A DNA stretch of 64,000 nt from Paenibacillus sp. 1_12. Its GTDB lineage: Bacteria; Bacillota; Bacilli; Paenibacillales; NBRC-103111. Of this stretch, positions 53,587 through 61,473 are shown piece by piece. The position numbers and the translations under genes are program-made. Where the stretch lies: assembly GCF_900114475.1 (NCBI RefSeq), contig NZ_FOTE01000006.1, forward strand, positions 186,001-250,000, in the 5' to 3' direction. The notes beneath the pieces were generated by a model. That model ran no database searches. It worked only from the letters and a program-made list of their open reading frames with translations, and was not told the origin of the DNA. Position 1 is the stretch's first letter. Every line of letters begins with the position of its first letter.

Positions 53587-55641
53587 TCAGTCCAGCATCT
53601 CGCTATCAAATATTTGTTCTCGCCGCAAAAATTCCCGCAGCACGCTGTAAGCTGCACCTGTCCAAAAATCCGGGCGTTTTACAAGCTGGGCTGCATCGTC
53701 ACGGGCCTGCTCCATCGTCTCAAAGTCAGCGACCATATCTGCAAGCCGAAAATCTGGCAAGCCGCTCTGCTTCGTACCAAAAAAATCTCCTGGCCCACGA
53801 AGCTCAAGATCGCGGCGGGCGATTTCAAATCCATCATTCGTATCGGTCATAGCTTTCATCCGCTGCTTCCCGATCTCATTCTTGGGATCAGCGATGAGTA
53901 CGCAGTAAGACTGGTGCTCACCACGTCCGACACGACCACGCAGCTGATGCAGCTGAGAGAGTCCAAATCGATGCGCATCGTACACAATCATCAGAGTCGC
54001 ATTAGGCACGTCCACACCTACCTCAATAACTGTGGTCGACACAAGCACTTGAAGTCGATTGGCGCTGAACTCTCGCATGACGCCATCCTTCTCCGCTGCG
54101 GTCATGCGACCATGCAATAAACCTACCTGATAATCAGGAAAAGCAAACTGCAGCTGTGCATGAACATCAATGGCATTCTGCACATCCAGCTTTTCGGATT
54201 CCTCAATTAATGGACAAATGATATAGGCTTGTCTTCCTTCTGATACCTCACGACGAATGAAACCGAGCACCCTCTCCAGCATCTCATGAGTAACTGAATA
54301 CGTTTTAATCGGCTTGCGCCCTTTTGGAAGCTCGCGTAGTGTCGATACATCCATATCACCAAATGCGGTAATTGCCAACGTCCGTGGAATGGGAGTGGCT
54401 GTCATCGTCAGTACATCGGGATTCATGCCCTTGCGTCGCAATATGCTCCGTTGGTTGACGCCAAACCGATGCTGCTCATCCGTGACTACGAGACCCAGAC
54501 TGCGGAAATACACATCCTCCTGGATCAATGCATGTGTTCCCACAACAATATCGATCAATCCCATTTGTAAGGACGCCAATAGATCACGTCGTTTCTTGTC
54601 CGATACACTACCGGTCAATAGTCCAACCTGAATCCCATAGGGCTCAAATAAACGGTCCAGGGAACGTTTGTGCTGCTCGGCAAGTATTTCTGTAGGAACC
54701 ATTAGCGCTCCCTGATAGCCAGCCTTGACGACAGCGAACAGCGCTGTTGCGGCGACAACCGTTTTCCCAGCACCAACATCGCCTTGCAGCAGGCGGCTCA
54801 TACAAAACGACTGCTGTAAATCGTGCAAAATTTCGGCTAACACGTTCTTTTGCGAATCCGTGAGCACAAAGGGCAATGCTCTCACAAACGCGCGTACCTC
54901 CGGCAAATCCAGAGGGTGAGCTACTCCATCCGCTCTTTCATGATTCAAGGCTCGGTATGCCTGCATCTTCAGCTGAAACAAAAACAGCTCCTCGTAAACC
55001 ATCCGTTTACGTGCTTGCAGCCCCTCTTTGACTGAGCCTGGCATATGCAGCAGTGCAACCGCATCCTTACGAGCCATTAGATCATAACGATCGAGCAGCT
55101 CCTGAGGCAATACCTCGATCAGAAGGTCACCATACTGCTCCAGTGCCTGCTTGGTCGTCTTGCGCATCCACTTTTGGGTTATTGGTCCTGCAATGGAATA
55201 GACAGGCTGCAGTGTGCCCGTTTGCGAGGCTCCTTTTCCCGGAAATTCGGATTCGGATACGGTCAGATGCAGCCTTTTCTGATCCCACTTCCCTGTCAGT
55301 ACAACCTCGGCTCCCGCTACCAATTGATCCTTCATAAAATGGCGGTTGAACCATACTGCTGTAATAAATAAGGGATCGACGACAATTTTGCAAGTGAGAC
55401 GGGATTTGATCCGACCATACATCTGCACCTGCGGTACTCCGACGATTGTACCTTGAACCGTTATCCGATCTCCGTCCTTAACCTCTGTAAGATCGCGTAG
55501 CGTGTAGTCTTCATATCGAAATGGATAATAGTCGAGAAGATCACCCACTGTAGATATTCCAAGTGCCAATAACTCCTCTGGCTTTTTTCCTCTAACTCCC
55601 TGCACCTGTTTAACTGGTATTTCATACACATTCAGCTTCAT
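53587..55641 (-). CDS. recG: ATP-dependent DNA helicase RecG
   Basis: RecG reverses stalled replication forks and migrates branched DNA. The 684-residue protein has an N-terminal OB-fold wedge domain (DGDRITVQGTIVGVPQVQMY) and superfamily 2 helicase motifs: I LLQGDVGAGKTVVAATALFA, II VVTDEQHRFGVNQ, IV-VI LLHGRMTAAEKDGVM, STTVIEVGVDVPNATLMIVY and QLRGRVGRGEHQSYCVL. It starts one base after the degV stop. Confidence 0.97.
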   Translation of the reverse strand: MKLNVYEIPVKQVQGVRGKKPEELLALGISTVGDLLDYYPFRYEDYTLRDLTEVKDGDRITVQGTIVGVPQVQMYGRIKSRLTCKIVVDPLFITAVWFNRHFMKDQLVAGAEVVLTGKWDQKRLHLTVSESEFPGKGASQTGTLQPVYSIAGPITQKWMRKTTKQALEQYGDLLIEVLPQELLDRYDLMARKDAVALLHMPGSVKEGLQARKRMVYEELFLFQLKMQAYRALNHERADGVAHPLDLPEVRAFVRALPFVLTDSQKNVLAEILHDLQQSFCMSRLLQGDVGAGKTVVAATALFAVVKAGYQGALMVPTEILAEQHKRSLDRLFEPYGIQVGLLTGSVSDKKRRDLLASLQMGLIDIVVGTHALIQEDVYFRSLGLVVTDEQHRFGVNQRSILRRKGMNPDVLTMTATPIPRTLAITAFGDMDVSTLRELPKGRKPIKTYSVTHEMLERVLGFIRREVSEGRQAYIICPLIEESEKLDVQNAIDVHAQLQFAFPDYQVGLLHGRMTAAEKDGVMREFSANRLQVLVSTTVIEVGVDVPNATLMIVYDAHRFGLSQLHQLRGRVGRGEHQSYCVLIADPKNEIGKQRMKAMTDTNDGFEIARRDLELRGPGDFFGTKQSGLPDFRLADMVADFETMEQARDDAAQLVKRPDFWTGAAYSVLREFLRREQIFDSEMLD

Positions 55642-55642
55642 A

Positions 55643-56494
55643 CTAGACCGGACAGACGAACACAGCTACGGTTCCCGGACCGGTATGTGTCCCGACAACA
55701 GGACCAATTTGGGTAGACTGAAGATGGTTAACAACAAAATGCTGCTTCATCATCAAGCTGAACTCTTCCGCTCCTGCTTTACTATGTGCATCTGCAATGC
55801 CGATTTGCAAAGGTTGATCCCCAAAATCTCGCTTTAGCAGCTCCACGATTCTTGCCAACGCCTTTTTATGACCGCGAAGCTTGTCTACGGAATGAACCTC
55901 ACCATCCGCATTCATTGACAAAATAGGCTTAATATTGAGTAGAGAACCGAGCAGCGCCGCGGCTTTTCCTATACGACCACCTTTTTGTAAATACTCCAGC
56001 GTATCTACTAGAAAGTAAAGCTTCGTTTCTTTACGCATCTTATCGACAAGCTGTGTAATCTCATCCTTGCTCTTGCCTTCCATGGCCGCCTCTGCTGCTG
56101 CAACAACGAGCATGCCAAATCCGTATGAACATAATTTGGAGTCAATCACCATGACATCCGCAGGCACCTCCAGCATGGTTTGGGCTAAGATGGCAGATTG
56201 ATAGGTCCCGCTTAAGGCCGACGACAAATGTAGAGAGAGAATAGGAGCATCCGATTCCTTTGCCAGACTTTTATAAATTTCGAGAAACTCTACCGGAGAC
56301 GGTTGTGAGGTTGTCGGCAGTACTGAGGAATCAATCAGCTTCTCAAAAAAAGCCTCAGAGCCCATATCAACCCCATCCTGATACGTGTCTGCCCCAAAAT
56401 GAACTTTCAATGGGACAACGTGAATGCCAAGTGACTTTTGCAGCTCCTCCGGAATATCCGATGTGCTGTCCGTAACGATGCGAACCTGTCTCAA
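55643..56494 (-). CDS. DegV-family fatty acid-binding protein (FakB-like)
   Basis: DegV/FakB proteins bind a free fatty acid and present it to the kinase FakA. The 283-residue protein starts with RIVTDSTSDIPEELQKSLGI and has TSQPSPVEFLEIYKSL and SLHLSSALSGTYQSAILAQT blocks that line the lipid pocket, and a C-terminal GTHTGPGTVAVFV motif. I chose TTG 56494, seven bases after GGGGG; the frame continues upstream only into non-family sequence. It directly follows fakA, which supports a FakA-FakB pair. Confidence 0.93.
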   Translation of the reverse strand: MRQVRIVTDSTSDIPEELQKSLGIHVVPLKVHFGADTYQDGVDMGSEAFFEKLIDSSVLPTTSQPSPVEFLEIYKSLAKESDAPILSLHLSSALSGTYQSAILAQTMLEVPADVMVIDSKLCSYGFGMLVVAAAEAAMEGKSKDEITQLVDKMRKETKLYFLVDTLEYLQKGGRIGKAAALLGSLLNIKPILSMNADGEVHSVDKLRGHKKALARIVELLKRDFGDQPLQIGIADAHSKAGAEEFSLMMKQHFVVNHLQSTQIGPVVGTHTGPGTVAVFVCPV

Positions 56495-56534
56495 TCGATA
56501 TCCCCCATTCACTTTCATGTTAATGTAATTATTC

Positions 56535-58331
56535 TTATTCCGCTGATATGATATAGTAATAAACAGGCTGACCACCATGATGAATTTCTACTTCTACATC
56601 ACTGTAGGTCTGCTCGACATACTGTACCAACTGTTGGTTTTGCTCTTTATTCGCTTCTTCCCCGGTATAGATCGTAACCACTTCGCCGCCATTAGCAAGC
56701 AAGCTGTCAATGAGTGTGCAGCTAGCATGAAGCAAATCCTTATCCGCCGTTATGATCTTGCTATTATGGAGTCCGATGTAATCCCCCTGCTTGATGTCCA
56801 GTTCATCTAATACCGTATCACGTACCGCATAAGTAACAGCTCCTGATTCAACTTGATCTGCTGCCTGCTGCATAAGCTTTATATTAAGCTCAGGTTCTTC
56901 ATCCTGCTGAAAAGCAATCATCGCCGCTATCCCTTGAGGGATCGTGCGCGTAGGAATAACTACAAGTGTTTTCCCTTCAACTAGTTGGGCGGCTTGTTGT
57001 GCAGCCAGTACAATATTCGAGTTGTTCGGCAAAATAAATACAGTCTGCGCATCAATCTGGTTTACAGCTTGAACCATATCCTCGGTGCTCGGGTTCATCG
57101 ACTGTCCACCATGAATAACCTGGTCCGCACCTAGACTTTTGAAAATGCCACTAATGCCTGTCCCCGCTGATATCGTCATGAAACCATAGCTCTTCAGCTT
57201 CACAGCTTCCTGTTCCCCTTGAAGTGTGAGCTCAGCCGCAGACATTACTTTGTCCACATGATTGCTGTGCTCAGCCTGTTCCAGCTCCTCCATCAAAATA
57301 TGTGAATGCTGATCCCGCATATTTTCAATCTTGATTCGGCTCAGTTCACCATACTCCATGGCCTCATTCATCACCGTACCCGGATATTCCGCATGAATAT
57401 GCACCCTGACCAAGTCATCATCTGCGACGACCAGCAGCGAATCACCGAATGCAGACAGACGTTCACGGAAATCATGCTCCTCAAAATGACGAGCCTTCTC
57501 CTTTTGCACATTCAGCGTTACCATGAATTCCGTGCAATAGCCGAATACAATGTCTTCGGTTGCAAGCTTAGCTTGGGCGCTTACTGGCTCGCGATAGCCC
57601 AACTGCTTCTCATTATCGTTGGCACGATTTGAAGCTCCTGAGGGCACTGTCAAATGCCTCACATTTCTTGATACATGTCCAACTCCAGTGTACACTGTAC
57701 CTATCTGCGAATCCGCTAACGCGTGAACAAAGCCATTGTAAATAAACAGCAGTCCCTGCCCTCCGGCATCAACTACCCCAACTTGCTTTAATACAGGCAA
57801 TTGCTCTGGCGTATAGGCTAATGCTGCACTTGCTTTATCTTGTATAGCATTCATAAGTGTTAGGATATCCGATGGTCGCTTGGCATGCTGTATGCCTTGC
57901 TTGGACGCTTCCTTCGCTACTGTAAGAATTGTACCCTCTACAGGCCTCACAACAGCTTTATAGGCCATATCGACACCTAATTGAAAAGCTGCTGCCAACT
58001 GCTCGGCGTTAACTGCTTCCATATTAACTACAGACTTGGCAAAACCACGGAATAGCTGTGATAAAATAACACCTGAGTTTCCTCTGGCTCCCATCAACAG
58101 CCCCTTTGCCAGCGCTTCTGCCGCTTTACCGATATGGGAGGAAGGGCGTCGGCGAAGCTCTTCAACGCCGGATTGAAAAGTTAGATTCATATTCGTTCCT
58201 GTGTCTCCATCAGGTACAGGAAAAACATTCAGCGCATTGACCTGTTCCGCATTTTGACGAAGCTGCTCAGCACCCATTTCGACCATTCGAATAAAATCCG
58301 TTCCGTTTATTAGATTTAAGCGCTTACTCAA
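56535..58331 (-). CDS. fakA: Fatty acid kinase catalytic subunit FakA (YloV, DAK2 domain)
   Basis: FakA phosphorylates FakB-bound fatty acids to acyl-phosphate for PlsX/PlsY. The 598-residue protein has an N-terminal DhaL kinase domain (ALNVFPVPDGDTGTNMNLTF; GLLMGARGNSGVILSQLFRG) and a C-terminal FakB-like region (FGYCTEFMVTLNVQKEKARH; HIHAEYPGTVMNEAMEYGEL). The start is TTG 58331, eight bases after GGAGG. It lies between the Asp23-like gene and degV. Confidence 0.95.
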   Translation of the reverse strand: MSKRLNLINGTDFIRMVEMGAEQLRQNAEQVNALNVFPVPDGDTGTNMNLTFQSGVEELRRRPSSHIGKAAEALAKGLLMGARGNSGVILSQLFRGFAKSVVNMEAVNAEQLAAAFQLGVDMAYKAVVRPVEGTILTVAKEASKQGIQHAKRPSDILTLMNAIQDKASAALAYTPEQLPVLKQVGVVDAGGQGLLFIYNGFVHALADSQIGTVYTGVGHVSRNVRHLTVPSGASNRANDNEKQLGYREPVSAQAKLATEDIVFGYCTEFMVTLNVQKEKARHFEEHDFRERLSAFGDSLLVVADDDLVRVHIHAEYPGTVMNEAMEYGELSRIKIENMRDQHSHILMEELEQAEHSNHVDKVMSAAELTLQGEQEAVKLKSYGFMTISAGTGISGIFKSLGADQVIHGGQSMNPSTEDMVQAVNQIDAQTVFILPNNSNIVLAAQQAAQLVEGKTLVVIPTRTIPQGIAAMIAFQQDEEPELNIKLMQQAADQVESGAVTYAVRDTVLDELDIKQGDYIGLHNSKIITADKDLLHASCTLIDSLLANGGEVVTIYTGEEANKEQNQQLVQYVEQTYSDVEVEIHHGGQPVYYYIISAE

Positions 58332-58394
58332 ATTTTCCCCCTCCTTCTGCCACAAGTACCTAACTCAGCACCTGACGGATTACCGTCTTTCAAG

Positions 58395-58757
58395 CTATTG
58401 AGCTACACGTACTCCTTGTACATAGATGTTCACTACGTTTACCTTTAACCCAATAACCTCATTTAATATATACTTTACTTTTCTTTGTACATTTTGGGCG
58501 ACCACTGATATTTTGGTACCGTAGCCTACAATAATATAGAGATCAATGATCGGTGATTCCAGACCATTGCGATGAACGACAACGCCTCTGCTTGAATTGT
58601 CACGTCTAAGTAATTCAGATATTCCATCCTTTAACTGATTACGAGTAGCCATACCCACAAGTCCATAGCATTCCAAAGCAGCCGAACCCGCCAACATGGC
58701 GATGACCTCATCTGCTACATATATTTTTCCATATTCCGCATCCAGTTCAATCGTCAT
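58395..58757 (-). CDS. yloU: Asp23/Gls24 family protein YloU
   Basis: This family of small cytoplasmic alkaline-shock-type proteins is linked to cell-envelope stress. The 120-residue protein has KIYVADEVIAMLAGSAALEC, YGLVGMATRNQLKDGI and IIDLYIIVGYGTKISVVAQN. It always precedes fakA in Bacillota. It is divergent from rpmB, as in Bacillus. Confidence 0.95.
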   Translation of the reverse strand: MTIELDAEYGKIYVADEVIAMLAGSAALECYGLVGMATRNQLKDGISELLRRDNSSRGVVVHRNGLESPIIDLYIIVGYGTKISVVAQNVQRKVKYILNEVIGLKVNVVNIYVQGVRVAQ

Positions 58758-58864
58758 CTTCCCAGCTCCTTTGGTTTACGATGTATCCTCGTCTCATTCT
58801 ACTATAAATACATGAATAAATAAATAAATAAGCCCGTTGTAGCCACAAATTCATCATTGTGACG

Positions 58865-58894
58865 TTGACGTCTTTAATTGTGCTGTGATATGAT
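58865..58894 (+). promoter_or_regulatory. Sigma-A promoter of rpmB
   Basis: TTGACG (58865-58870), an 18-base spacer and TATGAT (58889-58894) lie about 97 bases before the rpmB start. The leader between contains a small AAGAC/GTCTT hairpin. Confidence 0.72.
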
Positions 58895-58990
58895 ATTCAA
58901 GTATGTTTTTGAATACTCTTTGCTTATAGAGAGATCGCTTCCGAGGACAAGACTTATGGGTCTTCGAGGCTTTTAAGGAGGTGTAGTACA

Positions 58991-59179
58991 ATGTCCCGCA
59001 AATGTTTCATTACTGGCAAAAAACCTGGAACAGGCAACCACGTTTCTCATGCGAACAACAAGGCGAAACGTACTTGGGGTGTTAACGTTCAAAAGGTTCG
59101 TATTCTTGTGGACGGTAAACCAAAGCGCGTTTATGTTAGCACTAGAGCTTTGAAATCCGGCAAAATCGCACGTGTGTAG
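58991..59179 (+). CDS. rpmB: 50S ribosomal protein L28
   Basis: L28 is a small basic 50S protein. The 62-residue protein reads [51 protein letters not shown]. It has only one Cys, so it is the zinc-free form. ATG follows AAGGAGGTG. It is monocistronic and divergent from yloU. Confidence 0.98.
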   Translation: MSRKCFITGKKPGTGNHVSHANNKAKRTWGVNVQKVRILVDGKPKRVYVSTRALKSGKIARV

Positions 59180-59196
59180 TTTTTAACTTCCACGTA

Positions 59197-59227
59197 CAAA
59201 AAGCACCTGCTCTCAGGTGCTTTTTTT
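59197..59227 (+). terminator. Intrinsic terminator after rpmB
   Basis: AGCACCTG (59202-59209) pairs with CAGGTGCT (59214-59221) around a CTCT loop, with A residues before and a run of seven T after. Confidence 0.92.
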
Positions 59228-59272
59228 AGTGCTCATTCAGTGGCATCAACGGTCTTTATTCGCATTAATGTA

Positions 59273-59353
59273 TCAATTTTTGCTGAATGTATGAAGTACA
59301 GCCTTTACAAGACCGCCCAAAAACCTTGGTAGCTTGATTGTATAAAATTTCAC
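59273..59353 (-). CDS. spoVM: Stage V sporulation protein M (26-aa amphipathic peptide)
   Basis: SpoVM is the short amphipathic helix that recognises the convex forespore membrane and anchors SpoIVA and the spore coat. The 26-residue product begins KFYTIKLPRFLGGLVKAV, nearly the same as the Bacillus peptide, including the Pro after KL. The start is GTG 59353 behind AAGGAGG at seven-base spacing. It lies between convergent rpmB and a small membrane protein gene, matching its place near rpmB in Bacillus. A sigma-E promoter could not be assigned with confidence. Confidence 0.93.
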   Translation of the reverse strand: MKFYTIKLPRFLGGLVKAVLHTFSKN

Positions 59354-59492
59354 TTCTACCCCTCCTTCAGCTCACTCGAATGTTCGTTTTCCTGAGATTG
59401 CGTCATTTGACCAGGAACATGGCTCATTATACTCCATTATATTCCGCAGCTTGGAAAATGTGCCTATTCAATTAACCAAGTCCAAAATAAAA

Positions 59493-59528
59493 CAAAAAAA
59501 GGCCACAAAAGCCGAAACTTTTGTAACC
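59493..59528 (-). terminator. Intrinsic terminator before spoVM
   Basis: On the minus strand GGTTACAAAAG (59528-59518) pairs with CTTTTGTGGCC (59511-59501) with two G-U pairs and a six-base loop, followed by TTTTTTT. It ends the prkC-rsgA-rpe unit after the small membrane protein gene and leaves spoVM separate. Confidence 0.88.
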
Positions 59529-59591
59529 AGTTTATGAGGCCGAGCGCCGATTTATGACAAAACCACTGTGCTTAACACGTTATTTCTAGCT

Positions 59592-59843
59592 CTACGCTGG
59601 GACATCCCCATATTGAATGTAGCGATAAAAAGCATAACCGACAGCAATAAGAAAATACAGTATTATCGTCAATATGACAAAAGTAATTCGCATCCATCGT
59701 TCATCATGCTTTTTGAAAAACTGAATACCCAGATATAGAGCTCCTAAAGAAAATAAATATTTAAGCAAATCCTGAATTTGTGAAAAAAGACTGAGCAGTA
59801 TCGCGCACAGCAGACTGTATACCACTACCACCAGGAATTTCAA
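59592..59843 (-). CDS. Small membrane protein (83 aa), unknown
   Basis: The protein has two to three membrane segments (FLVVVVYSLLCAILLSLF; YLFSLGALYLGIQFF; ITFVILTIILYFLIAVGYAF) and a charged loop KKHDERWMR. TTG 59843 follows AAGGAG at about ten bases; it lies seven bases after the rpe stop, so it is cotranscribed with rpe. No function is recognised; genes of this type follow rpe in related genomes as far as I recall. Confidence 0.75.
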   Translation of the reverse strand: MKFLVVVVYSLLCAILLSLFSQIQDLLKYLFSLGALYLGIQFFKKHDERWMRITFVILTIILYFLIAVGYAFYRYIQYGDVPA

Positions 59844-59850
59844 AGACTGT

Positions 59851-60507
59851 TCACTCCTTGCCTCTAATCAACCTGATCGCTTCTTCGCGATCTGCATGTC
59901 CAAATACAGCATTGCCTGCTACAAGAACATTGGCTCCAGCAGCTGCAACTTGACGAGCAGTTTCAGCATTCACACCGCCATCAACTTGAATATGTACATG
60001 GTGAAGTCCCCGCTCATTCAGCATTTCACGAAGCTTCGTAATTTTGGGCAGCATCCCATCAATAAATTGTTGACCGCCAAAGCCCGGATTGACCGTCATT
60101 AGCAGTACATAATCCAGGCTCTCGTTCATTACATACTCAATGGAAGATAGCGGTGTTGCCGGATTCAGTACGACTCCTGCTTTAACGCCTTGGTCTTTAA
60201 TAAATTTCAAGGTGCGGTGCAAATGCTTGCAGGCCTCTACGTGAACAGATATATGATCAGCTCCCGCATTTACGAAAGCAGGGATGTACGCATCCGGATT
60301 CTCGATCATCAAATGGACATCGAGTGGAAGCTGTGTATGTGGACGGATTGCTTGCACGATAAGAGGACCAATCGTAATGTTAGGGACAAAATGTCCATCC
60401 ATCACATCCACGTGAATCCAATCTGCCCCACCCTTTTCCACATCGGCAATTTCAGCTCCCAATTTGGAAAAGTCTGCGGATAATATCGATGGTGCGATGA
60501 TCAGCAT
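59851..60507 (-). CDS. rpe: Ribulose-phosphate 3-epimerase
   Basis: Rpe interconverts ribulose 5-phosphate and xylulose 5-phosphate in the pentose phosphate pathway. The 218-residue TIM barrel has [40 protein letters not shown] (metal-binding His and Asp), [14 protein letters not shown] and the C-terminal [10 protein letters not shown]. It starts just after rsgA (one-base gap). Confidence 0.97.
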   Translation of the reverse strand: MLIIAPSILSADFSKLGAEIADVEKGGADWIHVDVMDGHFVPNITIGPLIVQAIRPHTQLPLDVHLMIENPDAYIPAFVNAGADHISVHVEACKHLHRTLKFIKDQGVKAGVVLNPATPLSSIEYVMNESLDYVLLMTVNPGFGGQQFIDGMLPKITKLREMLNERGLHHVHIQVDGGVNAETARQVAAAGANVLVAGNAVFGHADREEAIRLIRGKE

Positions 60508-60508
60508 A

Positions 60509-61468
60509 TTAGTATCTCCTTTTTCTCTCTTTAATTTCCCCTAAAAAATGAAGGTAATGTTTGTAACGCGAAGGTGCAATATGTCCTTCTTTGGTAGCTT
60601 CAATTACTTTGCACTCTGGCTCATGCAGATGCAAACAACCTCGAAACTTGCAATGAGCAGCGTATGACCGAAATTCCTTGAAGCTGTCGCTCAGATCCTC
60701 AGCTTCCTTCACCTGCAAGAAATCAAGTGAACTAAAACCCGGTGTATCTGCTACCAGCCCTCCATTGTGCAGCCGTATCAACTCCACATGTCGCGTGGTA
60801 TGCTTACCTCTGCCAAGTTTCATGCTGATCTGATTCGTTTCCAATTGAAGGCCTGGTACCATAGCGTTCAGCAAAGAGGATTTGCCAACACCTGATTGGC
60901 CAGCAAACACGCTGATATGGCCTGCCAAGCGATCCAGAACGGTTTCAATACCTATACCGAGCTTAGCACTTGTCACCACGACTTGATAGCCTATCGCTTC
61001 GTACATGCGAACGACCTCTTGCATCGTTTGAGGAATATCCTTTTCTTCCAGCAGGTTTATTGCGCTTTCTTCTTCCAAAGAAACGACGGGGCAAGGGACC
61101 TCTTCAATCAAGTCCTGCTTTGTTAAGCAAATGATCGTATGAAGCCCAGAGCTTTCAGTGTGCACGAGGAATTTGTCCAGTAATTGCAAATTCAAAGCGG
61201 GCTCCTGTACAGCGAATACAAGAACGGCCAGTTCAACATTAGCAATAGGTGGACGAACAAGCTCCGAGATACGAGGCAAAATCTCATCTACGGTGCCTTC
61301 TCCATTTTCGGTCAGCTCGTACTTCACACGGTCCCCTACAAGAGGGGACTCACCGCGTTTTTTGAAAATTCCACGGGCGCGACACTGAATCGAAATCATG
61401 TTGTGCTCGTCTTCAGGAAGAACATAATAAAAACCACTTAGTGCCTTGATAATTAAGCCGGATGGCAT
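60509..61468 (-). CDS. rsgA: Small ribosomal subunit biogenesis GTPase RsgA
   Basis: RsgA is a circularly permuted GTPase that checks 30S maturation. The 319-residue protein has an OB-fold N-terminus ([17 protein letters not shown]), G4 [11 protein letters not shown]1 [17 protein letters not shown]3 ADTPGFSSL and the C-terminal zinc site [14 protein letters not shown]. It is about 20 residues longer than the Bacillus protein, mainly through an acidic insert after G4. It follows prkC as in Bacillus, where PrkC phosphorylates it. Confidence 0.97.
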   Translation of the reverse strand: MPSGLIIKALSGFYYVLPEDEHNMISIQCRARGIFKKRGESPLVGDRVKYELTENGEGTVDEILPRISELVRPPIANVELAVLVFAVQEPALNLQLLDKFLVHTESSGLHTIICLTKQDLIEEVPCPVVSLEEESAINLLEEKDIPQTMQEVVRMYEAIGYQVVVTSAKLGIGIETVLDRLAGHISVFAGQSGVGKSSLLNAMVPGLQLETNQISMKLGRGKHTTRHVELIRLHNGGLVADTPGFSSLDFLQVKEAEDLSDSFKEFRSYAAHCKFRGCLHLHEPECKVIEATKEGHIAPSRYKHYLHFLGEIKERKRRY

Positions 61469-61473
61469 CTATC

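Noticed and set aside
58812-58832. AATA tetranucleotide run in the yloU-rpmB gap
   Set aside because: Only about four units; common in AT-rich intergenic DNA.
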